Shown: positions 23,813 to 30,028 of the stretch, one piece after another
Layout of the letters: each line of letters begins with the position of its first letter
How positions within the stretch are numbered: position 1 is the first letter of the stretch
Source of the DNA: an uncultured Eubacteriales bacterium
GTDB taxonomy: Bacteria; Bacillota; Clostridia; Oscillospirales; Acutalibacteraceae
Direction: 5' to 3'
Assembly: GCA_958417225.1 (NCBI GenBank)
Contig: CATZCM010000020.1
Span: 1 to 30,028, forward strand
DNA: 30,028 bases
The notes under the pieces: model-generated
Told to the model about the DNA's origin: nothing
Databases searched by the model: none
The model's input: the letters and a program-made list of their open reading frames with translations, nothing else
Program-made: the position numbers and the translations under genes

Positions 23813-24265
23813 TTATTTAGTGACAATGTTGTTTATGGAACTATCTATGTCTGATTTGCTAATGTCTGATATAGCGGTGGCGATTTCAGGGCCAGCATGA
23901 AGCCGTGCTATGTCCGAGAGGCTGATCATGCCGTCTACAAATCCATTTCGAATTACGGGGAGCCGCCGAACTTGTTCGGATGACATTAAACTTACAGCGT
24001 CGTGAACAGTTTGGTCTGGTGTAACATAGGCTATATCTGTGCTCATTAGATCAGATACTTTCATATTATCTACGGATTTATTTTGTGCGATACACCGTGT
24101 TACTATATCACGGTCGGTTATGATTCCCTTTAATTCTCCGCTAGATACCACTGGAATTGATCCTATGTCGTTATCAGACATTAGTTTTGCTGCTTCACGC
24201 GCAGTGTTGCTTGGAAGTAGTGCGATGACTTTTTTGCTCATGATGTCATTAACTGTTTCTTGCAT
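23813..24265 (-). CDS. Tandem CBS-domain protein
   Basis: 150-residue stand-alone CBS pair (about residues 5-60 and 70-128), with D-I-M-S-K-K-V, G-S-I-P-V-V, G-I-I-T-D-R-D-I-V, L-M-S-T-D-I-A-Y-V, R-R-L-P-V-I and G-M-I-S-L-S-D-I-A. Such proteins bind adenosine nucleotides and sense energy state or regulate partners. The similar small CBS proteins of bacilli include YhcV-type stress proteins. ATG 24265 follows AGGAG by 8 nt on the minus strand; the GTG three codons earlier overlaps that site. The target is unknown. Confidence 0.88.
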   Translation of the reverse strand: MQETVNDIMSKKVIALLPSNTAREAAKLMSDNDIGSIPVVSSGELKGIITDRDIVTRCIAQNKSVDNMKVSDLMSTDIAYVTPDQTVHDAVSLMSSEQVRRLPVIRNGFVDGMISLSDIARLHAGPEIATAISDISKSDIDSSINNIVTK

Positions 24266-24354
24266 AGAAAACACTCCTGTTCTTATGTGAAGTTACCACG
24301 TTATTATTTCCAAACAAAATTCATTTATTTAAAAATAAAGGTAGTGATAAAATA

Positions 24355-25704
24355 ATGGGTGATTTGTTGTGTGATGCACTAGAACATCATCGTAAACTTG
24401 ATATGATTTCTTTACATACACCTGGTCATAAAAATAACTTTGACGGACTTCGTGATTTGTGGGAGTATGATTATACAGAATTGCCGGATACGGATAGCCT
24501 ATTTGAAGCGAGCGGAGCAATACTCCAATCTGAAAACTTTGCTGCTACGGTGTTTGGCACAAAAAAAACTATGTATTCGGCTGGTGGGTGCACTCTTGCT
24601 ATACAAGCAATGATAAGGTTAGTTGCACCGTGTGGTGGTAAGGTTATATTCGGTAGGACGATACACAAAAGTGCAATAAATGCATCAGCTTTGCTTGGAA
24701 TTGATCCGGTTTTTATACTTCCGGGGTTCGATGCGGGGGAGTACATGCCAGGTAGAATTTTGCCGGTTGATGTGGAGAATGCGTTGACGGCAAATTCTGA
24801 TGCAAAAGCAGTTTATATTACAAGTCCGGATTATTTTGGAGTTATATCTGACATCGGTGCTATTGCGAAAATTTGCGAAAAATTTAATGTACCGCTTATT
24901 GTGGATAATGCACATGGTACACACTTGAAATTTCTGTCAAGTGATATGCATCCAATTTCTTTAGGTGCGACACTTTCGGCAGATTCCGCTCATAAAACTC
25001 TGCCTGTTTTTACTGGTGGGGCCTTATTGCAAATTGGTGAAGATAGATTTGTATCTGATGCGAGGGAGGCAATGGCATTATTTGCATCGACTAGCCCTTC
25101 TTATCCGATTATGGCTTCTATTGACAAAGCAATGGTTTGGGCAGATAAATATGCAAAATCAAGTTTTAGTTGTCTTGAAGAAAAAGTGCAGGAAATCTTG
25201 CGAACTGCTAGAAATTATGGCTTTTGTACACCAATTGGAGTGTGTGATCCTACAAGAGTGAGTTTAAATACACGTTCTATTGGAATTACTGGTATAAGGG
25301 CTGCAGACTTTCTTCGGAAAAATGGTTTCGAACCAGAATATGCAAATCAAAGTTATGTTGTGATGATACCAACGCCATTTGTGAATTGTGAATGTCTTGA
25401 CAAACTTATGGACGTTATACGGAGTATCCCGGATAATTGCCGTGATTTAAGTGATCAGTGCGATTTGCCGATAAATGAAATTTTTACGTTTGATCTGCCA
25501 ACAAAGGAGATTTTGCCAAGAGAAGCACTGCTTTCACAAAAAAAAGTTTTGCCGATTGATGATACGATAAATAAAATTTGTGCAGAAGTTGCAACAGTTT
25601 GTCCTCCAGGGATACCAGTTGTGATGCCTGGTGAGAAAATTTCAAAAGATGTGGTTGATTTATTAAAAAGGTATGGCTTTTTTAAGCTTAAAGTGGTAAA
25701 ATAA
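24355..25704 (+). CDS. PLP-dependent Orn/Lys/Arg decarboxylase family protein, YaaO-like
   Basis: 449-residue fold-type I PLP enzyme of the group III basic amino-acid decarboxylase family (YaaO/SpeA-like of Gram-positives). The N-terminal signature T-P-G-H-K is present. The PLP-binding Lys214 sits in S-A-D-S-A-H-K-T-L, with D-N-A-H-G-T-H upstream for the cofactor ring. S-A-G-G-C-T-L-A-I-Q-A is the phosphate-side loop. Substrate (Arg, Lys or Orn) cannot be read from sequence. As in Bacillus, it stands before darA-holB-ricT, although tmk is absent between them. ATG 24355 follows AAAGGTAG. Confidence 0.88.
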   Translation: MGDLLCDALEHHRKLDMISLHTPGHKNNFDGLRDLWEYDYTELPDTDSLFEASGAILQSENFAATVFGTKKTMYSAGGCTLAIQAMIRLVAPCGGKVIFGRTIHKSAINASALLGIDPVFILPGFDAGEYMPGRILPVDVENALTANSDAKAVYITSPDYFGVISDIGAIAKICEKFNVPLIVDNAHGTHLKFLSSDMHPISLGATLSADSAHKTLPVFTGGALLQIGEDRFVSDAREAMALFASTSPSYPIMASIDKAMVWADKYAKSSFSCLEEKVQEILRTARNYGFCTPIGVCDPTRVSLNTRSIGITGIRAADFLRKNGFEPEYANQSYVVMIPTPFVNCECLDKLMDVIRSIPDNCRDLSDQCDLPINEIFTFDLPTKEILPREALLSQKKVLPIDDTINKICAEVATVCPPGIPVVMPGEKISKDVVDLLKRYGFFKLKVVK

Positions 25705-25754
25705 AGATGGCTTTTTATATATTGATGTTTTTTAAATGAATGGAGGTTTTACAT

Positions 25755-26078
25755 ATGAAAATGATTTTAGCAATTGTAAGTGATGATGATAGTTCAGCGG
25801 TTTCTTCTGCAATAACTGGGGAGGGGTTCCAAATTACGAAACTTTCTACAACAGGAGGATTACTTAGGTCTGGAAATACTACTTTTATATGTGCTGTTAA
25901 GGATGATAAAGTTGATGCAGTATTGGATATTATAAAGGCAAATAGTAGTAAACGTGAACAGCTTATTCCAAATCCGATGACTGTTGATATGGATGCATAT
26001 GCGTTATATCCCGTTCAAGTAACAGTTGGTGGTGCAGCAGTTTTTGTTTGGGACATAGAGAAATTTATAAAATTTTAA
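25755..26078 (+). CDS. darA: PII-like cyclic-di-AMP receptor DarA/PstA
   Basis: 107-residue DUF970/PII-like protein (YaaQ/PstA/DarA) that binds cyclic di-AMP as a trimer. Family features: MKMILAIVSDDDS at the start, T-K-L-S-T-T-G-G-L-L-R-S-G-N-T-T as the ligand loop, and V-T-V-G-G-A-A-V-F-V-W near the end. ATG 25755 is chosen for GGAGG at 25742-25746. Next to holB and ricT, as in Bacillus and clostridia. Its output is not fully known even in model species. Confidence 0.94.
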   Translation: MKMILAIVSDDDSSAVSSAITGEGFQITKLSTTGGLLRSGNTTFICAVKDDKVDAVLDIIKANSSKREQLIPNPMTVDMDAYALYPVQVTVGGAAVFVWDIEKFIKF

Positions 26079-26087
26079 GGAGAAACT

Positions 26088-26921
26088 ATGGAATGTTTTG
26101 AACAACTGTTGCGAGATCTTTTGTCGCGAGTAAATAATAATAGTGTTCCTCATGCTATCATAATAGAGTCTCCTAAATGTGATGAACTTGTTAGTGTAGT
26201 AAATAAGTTTCTAAAGGCGATGGTATGTACGTCTGATGGTGAAAAACCTTGTGGAAAATGTACTGCGTGTAAAAAGGTTGATAACTCTCAACATCCAGAC
26301 ATTATGATGCCAACTGGATCGGGTGTGACAAAATCTTTTTCTGTTGATACCATACGAGGAATACGCTCAGAGGCGTATATTGTTCCTAATGAGGCTAAGT
26401 GTAAGATATATTTGTTTTGGGATGCAGATAAGTTTACTATTCAGGCCCAAAATGCTTTTTTAAAGTTGATGGAGGAACCACCTAAAAATGTGTTTTTTGT
26501 CATTTTAGTTGAATCAAGCCTTTCATTGCTTCCAACAATATTGTCGAGAGCAACTTTATTTCAAGTTAATTTAATTGCAAACCAAACTGATAATTCTAAA
26601 GCACATGAAATAGCGGACAAAATTGTGAAGGCAGCTAATAAACCGATTGAAGCTGATTTGATGCTTTTGGGGGCGGAAGTGACTTATGATAAGCAGCTTT
26701 TTAGTGATGTGATTGATGAGATGGTTTCAATATATGGTTGTGTGCTCAAGGAGATTGCTTGTGATGTGAAAAACGTTCCTTGTGTTTTAAATGTAGAGAA
26801 AGTTATTGCTGTGTTGGAAATTTTAAATGAAAGTAAAAGATGCTTGAATCGTAATGTAAATCATGCTTTACTTGTTGTATGGATGCTGTCTCAAATACGA
26901 GAAAAAATCTTCGGTAGGTAA
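26088..26921 (+). CDS. holB: DNA polymerase III subunit delta'
   Basis: Clamp-loader subunit that helps place the beta clamp on DNA. The 277-residue protein has V-P-H-A-I-I-I near the start, the zinc module C-x8-C-G-K-C-T-A-C-K-K, the sensor-region block A-D-K-F-T-I-Q-A-Q-N-A-F-L-K-L-M-E-E-P-P and L-P-T-I-L-S-R (SRC-like region). It has no functional Walker A, as expected for delta'. It is a little shorter than the usual 300-330. It starts 9 nt after darA behind AAGGAG. Confidence 0.94.
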   Translation: MECFEQLLRDLLSRVNNNSVPHAIIIESPKCDELVSVVNKFLKAMVCTSDGEKPCGKCTACKKVDNSQHPDIMMPTGSGVTKSFSVDTIRGIRSEAYIVPNEAKCKIYLFWDADKFTIQAQNAFLKLMEEPPKNVFFVILVESSLSLLPTILSRATLFQVNLIANQTDNSKAHEIADKIVKAANKPIEADLMLLGAEVTYDKQLFSDVIDEMVSIYGCVLKEIACDVKNVPCVLNVEKVIAVLEILNESKRCLNRNVNHALLVVWMLSQIREKIFGR

Positions 26922-26960
26922 AGTTTTTGCATGTGAGTGAATTATTATAGAGAGGTATTT

Positions 26961-27797
26961 GTGAATATGTGTGAATTAATTGGAGTGGTTTTGAAAGGAA
27001 ATCGTGTGAGATATGTACATTCAAATGGAGTTCAGTATAAGTGTGCAGATAATGTAATTGTTAACTTCAATGGTATGCTGTATTGCGGTGAGGTGAAAAA
27101 GGCTAACTTTCAGAGTGAAAGTGAATGTATTCCATTGGAGAATAAAGTGATTCGTCGTGCAAATAGCGAGGATTTATATCGAGCGAAGAAAAATGTTAAG
27201 CGCGAAATTGAAGCTCGTGATGTGTTCAATACTAAAACACAAAAGCTTGGGCTTGAAATGAAGCTCATAGATGAGGAAATTGTATTTGATGGAGATAAAA
27301 TCATATTTTACTTTACAGCGGATGGAAGAGTGGATTTTAGAACTTTAGTGAGGGAACTTGCTTCAGTGCTTCACATGAGGATAGAATTGCGCCAAGTGGG
27401 AGTTCGTGATGAAGCGTGTAAACTCGGTGGGCTTAGTATGTGTGGACAGCCCTTTTGTTGTGCTAGGTTTATGGATAAATTTAACCCGGTTTCAATTAAA
27501 ATGGCTAAGGACCAAGGACTGTCTTTGAATCCTAGCAAAATATCTGGGATGTGTGGACGGCTTATGTGTTGCTTGAAACATGAACAAAATGCCTATGAGG
27601 AACTTGCAAAAGATGTTCCTAAGTTGGGAGCTGTAGTGAATACACCACGCGGACTTGCTAAAATTGTTGATAGAAATCTTTTAACTGGTGAAATTAGAGT
27701 AAGTATATTGGAGGCTAAGGATGCTGCACCGATGACTTTTAAAGTGGATGAAATAGAAGCAGTGAAAAATAAAAATAGTGCAAAGTGTAAAAAATGA
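26961..27797 (+). CDS. ricT: RicT/YaaT PSP1-domain protein
   Basis: PSP1-family protein. In Bacillus, YaaT forms a complex with YlbF and YmcA that carries [4Fe-4S] clusters and directs RNase Y, affecting sporulation, competence and biofilm. Cysteine clusters are evident: C-K-L-G-G-L-S-M-C-G-Q-P-F-C-C-A-R-F and S-G-M-C-G-R-L-M-C-C-L-K-H-E. L-R-Q-V-G-V-R-D-E-A precedes them. GTG 26961 (MNMCELIGVV) is placed 5 nt after AGAGG; ATG 26967 is nearly as good. The neighbours holB and darA match the Bacillus order. The partners ricA and ricF are not in the window. Confidence 0.93.
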   Translation: MNMCELIGVVLKGNRVRYVHSNGVQYKCADNVIVNFNGMLYCGEVKKANFQSESECIPLENKVIRRANSEDLYRAKKNVKREIEARDVFNTKTQKLGLEMKLIDEEIVFDGDKIIFYFTADGRVDFRTLVRELASVLHMRIELRQVGVRDEACKLGGLSMCGQPFCCARFMDKFNPVSIKMAKDQGLSLNPSKISGMCGRLMCCLKHEQNAYEELAKDVPKLGAVVNTPRGLAKIVDRNLLTGEIRVSILEAKDAAPMTFKVDEIEAVKNKNSAKCKK

Positions 27798-27844
27798 ATG
27801 AAAAAATTTATTTGAACTAAACTCTACGTCTTGGAGGGAACGAG

Positions 27845-28960
27845 ATGAATATATTTAGTAATGGCTATCAATTGTGTAAGAATAAGTTAAGTGAACTTAA
27901 AAGAATTTTTTCAAGTTTACATTTTATTTTGCTTATGGCGCTGTTGGTGGTTATAGTTGGAGGAATATGCTTGTTCTCAACGTTCAATCAGGAGGAAAAA
28001 TCATACGAGTTGACAGGTGTCGCGATGGGAAGTTATGTAAAACAAACAGTGTATTCAAATAACGGTCAAGCAATTTGCGATGAAGCAATGAGACAAATTA
28101 TGAAATTGGAGAATTTTATTTCGTGGGATAAAAAGGGTTCGGATATTAGTAATTTGAACCAAACTGCAGGTGGAATAGGTTGGACAGATGTTAATGATAC
28201 TACACTTTCAATTTTGTCATCATGTAAAAATATGTACGAGAAAAGTAATGGCGCGTTTGATCCTACAATGCTTTCAGTTTCTTCGCTTTGGAATTTTAGG
28301 GATCAAAACCATCATGTTCCTCTTGTGAGTGAAGTGAGTGAAGCTCTTAAACATGTTAATGGAAAGGCGTTGCAGATTAATTCAGATTTAAATCGTGTGA
28401 AGATTTTTGATAGAGGTGTTGGTGTTGATTTAACCCCTGTTGAAAATGGCGGGGCTTGTAAGATCGCTGTTGAGTCTTATAGGAAGCTTAAGGCGGATAG
28501 AGCTATTGTTGCAGTTGGTGGTAGTATTGGCGTGTATGGTTCAAAAAAAAATGGGAAGCCATGGAATGTTGCACTTAAGAATCCATTTGATAATAGTGAA
28601 GCAAATAAGAGTTTTGCAATACTTAAGGTAAATAGCGGGTTTGTTACTACTGTCGGATTGTATGATCAGAGTTTTACGGAAAATGAGATTTTGTACCATT
28701 CTATATTGGATCCAAGGACGGGGTATCCTGTGAATAGCAATGTTGTATCAGCTTCTGTTTGGCACGATGACGGTGTGATAGCTGATATGTTATCAAGGTT
28801 GTGTTTTGTATTGGATTCAAATTCATTGTTGAATTTACTTTCTGATTTTAATGCTAAGGCTGTTATTGTGAAAAATGATAAAAGTGTTTATGTTTCTAAA
28901 GAAATTCAAGAATTACTTGTGATTACTGATAAGGCATTTTTTTTGGGGACTTTAGATTGA
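27845..28960 (+). CDS. apbE: ApbE-like FAD:protein FMN transferase, divergent
   Basis: Membrane-anchored protein of the ApbE/Ftp family, which uses FAD and Mg2+ to attach FMN to Thr of Rnf/Nqr-type or other flavoproteins outside the cell. The 371 residues show an N-terminal cytoplasmic stretch, one membrane segment (about 28-47, no clear lipobox), then G-V-A-M-G-S, G-A-F-D-P-T-M-L-S-V-S-S-L-W-N-F, V-A-V-G-G-S-I and H-S-I-L-D-P-R-T-G-Y-P. Odd points: the usual T-S-G is T-V-G; the glycine-rich L-G-G-I-A-K-G-type loop reads V-D-L-T-P-V-E-N-G-G-A; and in A-D-M-L-S-R (Asp314, Arg318) the conserved Thr four residues after Asp, a metal ligand, is Arg. It may be a low-activity or specialised member. 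GGAGGGA precedes ATG 27845. Confidence 0.88.
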   Translation: MNIFSNGYQLCKNKLSELKRIFSSLHFILLMALLVVIVGGICLFSTFNQEEKSYELTGVAMGSYVKQTVYSNNGQAICDEAMRQIMKLENFISWDKKGSDISNLNQTAGGIGWTDVNDTTLSILSSCKNMYEKSNGAFDPTMLSVSSLWNFRDQNHHVPLVSEVSEALKHVNGKALQINSDLNRVKIFDRGVGVDLTPVENGGACKIAVESYRKLKADRAIVAVGGSIGVYGSKKNGKPWNVALKNPFDNSEANKSFAILKVNSGFVTTVGLYDQSFTENEILYHSILDPRTGYPVNSNVVSASVWHDDGVIADMLSRLCFVLDSNSLLNLLSDFNAKAVIVKNDKSVYVSKEIQELLVITDKAFFLGTLD

Positions 28961-28998
28961 TTGTTTATAAATTCATTTTGATAAAATTATAATTGAAT

Positions 28999-29034
28999 GT
29001 AGCGCTGTAAGTAAATTTTACAACGCTACTTCTA
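28999..29034 (+). terminator. Terminator after apbE
   Basis: GTAGCGCTGTAA (28999-29010) pairs with TTACAACGCTAC (29018-29029) with one mismatch and a 7-nt loop, followed by TTCTATTTT. It ends the yaaO-to-apbE run. The rest of 29035-29258 is AT-rich and holds no gene that I can see. Confidence 0.75.
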
Positions 29035-29258
29035 TTTTAACAGTAGTTATTAATGTTTTGTCTTTGTGAGGTTTATTGCTAATATTTATTTTTTTCTATT
29101 TTTTTGCAAAACGCCAGCGGTGGTGATCTTTTTTCAAAATCAATTTTGATATAACATATCACTTAAATAAATTGTTTTTTATTGTTTGATGATATTACAA
29201 ATAATTTAATTTTTCAATATTGTTTCGACAAAAATCCTCCATTGATGCTAATTTAATG

Positions 29259-29267
29259 TGATATAAT
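29259..29267 (+). promoter_or_regulatory. Extended -10 promoter for the frameshifted secreted protein
   Basis: TGATATAAT (29259-29267) is a perfect extended -10 (TGnTATAAT). No good -35 lies 16-18 nt upstream, which is common for extended -10 promoters. The start codon at 29300 is about 26 nt after the expected transcription start. Confidence 0.5.
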
Positions 29268-29299
29268 AAGTATATTAATTTCTGAGAGGAATGATCATA

Positions 29300-29733
29300 A
29301 TGAGCAAAACATCAAAAAAATACTAATAACTACACTAACGGTAGGACTTATTCTAACTGGAGGAATAATAACCCAAAATCCTACACTAACAAAAGTATCC
29401 GCAGTATACGACAAAAAATTAGGATATGATCCAGATGCACAACCTAATATATGGAGAATTCATAACTTAGATGATCTGTGGAATGAAATGGAGAGACTTG
29501 ATTGGTTTTCAGTGTGCAAGACGTGCCTAGGTGGATTTAACGATGAAGGTACCTTTGGAATATCTCCTGAAGAAGAGTTTACTGGGCAAAAAAGCAATAA
29601 GTGGATAATATATAAGTGTAGAGAGAAGGCAGACTACGTTGTAATGGGTACATATGATGATGAGGGAGTGGCGTGTAGAGTGTATATTACAGTGCCTGCA
29701 ACAAAGGGCGAGAATGAGACTTCCGATAGATGA
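29300..29733 (+). pseudogene. Small secreted protein, interrupted by a frameshift in a poly-A run
   Basis: ATG 29300, behind GAGAGGA at 29283-29289, reads MSKTSKKY then stops at 29324. If the run of seven A's at 29314-29320 were eight (or five), the frame would continue MSKTSKKILITTLTVGLIL and on to TGA 29731-29733, giving about 144 residues. That product has a classic signal peptide (basic start, hydrophobic core, likely cut after V-S-A near residue 41), then a mature domain of about 100 residues with four cysteines (C-K-T-C-L, Y-K-C-R, V-A-C-R). I do not recognise the family. Codon choice is A-rich (many CTA, ACA, ATA) compared with the T-rich neighbours, so it may be recently acquired. Slippage, phase variation, assembly error or true decay are all possible. 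Confidence 0.65.
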
Positions 29734-29776
29734 GTGGTTGTGGTACCCAGATATGAGTAAAGTTATTCAGAAGTAA

Positions 29777-29812
29777 CCTTCTTTTTTGAAAAAAAGAAGG
29801 CAAAAAACTTTT
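29777..29812 (+). repeat. Second copy of the dispersed hairpin family
   Basis: CCTTCTTTTTT (29777-29787), GA loop, AAAAAAGAAGG (29790-29800), then CAAAAAACTTTT. It has the same design as 15010-15049 after citrate synthase. The stem arms differ but keep pairing, which implies selection on, or copying of, the fold. It may terminate the upstream gene. Confidence 0.6.
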
Positions 29813-30028
29813 AATTCACGCAACCAAAGTACGTGTAATAAGAAGTTGAAGATCCCGCGATTTTACACATATAGCAATAAAGACACTATTTTATGTATGT
29901 TTTAAAAAGAGAGTAAAAATCTTTTAATTCACGCAACCAAAGTACGTGTAATGAGAAATTGAAGATCCCGCGATTTTACACATATAGCAATAAAGACACT
30001 ATTTTATGTATGTTTTAAAAAGAGAGTA
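29808..30028. repeat. 113-nt direct tandem repeat, at least two units, cut by the window edge
   Basis: 29808-29920 and 29921-30028 are direct repeats with a 113-nt period, differing only near the middle (AATAAGAAGTTG against AATGAGAAATTG) and at the join. The second unit stops at the window end, so more units may follow. Each unit contains GATCCCGCGAT, the only GC-rich stretch, and the inverted pair GTGTAA/TTACAC. On the minus strand each unit has a 19-codon ORF (29811-29870 and 29924-29983) reading MCKIAGSSTSYYTYFGCVN in the first. Both base differences within that ORF change an amino acid, so coding is doubtful. Confidence 0.88.

Noticed and set aside
29100..29145. Possible hairpin around CCAGCGGTGG
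   Set aside because: The pairing is only three base pairs deep around a short loop and does not form a convincing terminator.
29808..30028. CRISPR array
   Set aside because: The whole 113-nt unit is repeated with no unique spacers, and no cas gene is present.
1..30028. tRNA, rRNA, IS element or prophage genes
   Set aside because: No tRNA-like cloverleaf with a recognisable TTC loop, no rRNA segment, and no transposase, integrase or phage structural protein was recognised.

Overview
The window comes from an AT-rich, endospore-forming Gram-positive bacterium, most likely an anaerobic gut member of the Clostridia. Spore genes (spoIIM, spoVT, spoVAE), two spore-type sigma-G promoter candidates, Gram-positive conserved operons (hprK-murB-rapZ-whiA and darA-holB-ricT), BspA-type leucine-rich-repeat surface proteins with TGD-type C-terminal anchors and a Nif11-type leader peptide all point this way. 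The species cannot be named from the sequence alone.

Layout. 1-9490: two tandem paralogous genes for very large, cysteine-rich, BspA-like surface proteins (the first is cut by the window edge), with duplicated downstream DNA that includes a relic of the spoIIM 3' end. 9407-11857: sporulation block, spoIIM (-), spoVT (+), an orphan Nif11-type RiPP precursor (+) behind a promoter and hairpin, and spoVAE (-). 12103-15010: a TrkH/KtrB cation transporter followed by citrate synthase. 15010-15400: a hairpin repeat and about four degenerate ~75-nt tandem repeats. 15403-16596: tmcAL. 16720-23809: a compact rightward gene run of two YwaF/TMEM164-like membrane proteins, hprK, a PHP phosphoesterase, murB, rapZ, a shortened whiA and radA. 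23813-24265: a CBS-domain protein on the opposite strand, end to end with radA. 24355-28960: yaaO-like decarboxylase, darA/pstA, holB, ricT and a membrane-anchored divergent ApbE. 28961-30028: a frameshifted small secreted protein, a second copy of the hairpin repeat family, and the start of a 113-nt tandem repeat array that runs off the right edge.

How the genes fit together. The central and right parts are mostly conserved housekeeping: HPr kinase (carbon control), MurB (wall precursor), RapZ and WhiA (wall/division regulation), RadA (recombination), HolB (replication clamp loader), DarA (c-di-AMP sensing) and RicT (RNA-processing Fe-S protein). The accessory interest lies in the left 12 kb (surface-protein duplication with gene conversion, orphan Nif11 precursor), in two altered core genes (WhiA without its first LAGLIDADG half, ApbE with a changed metal-ligand position), and in the repeat-rich right end. 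No tRNA, rRNA, insertion sequence, CRISPR array or phage gene was recognised. Gene-free stretches over 300 nt are 4189-5183 (duplicated arm, spoIIM relic, promoter and long leader), 11799-12180 (promoters in AT-rich DNA), 15011-15402 (repeats) and 28961-29299 (terminator and promoter). The 9075-9406 gap is the second duplicated arm.
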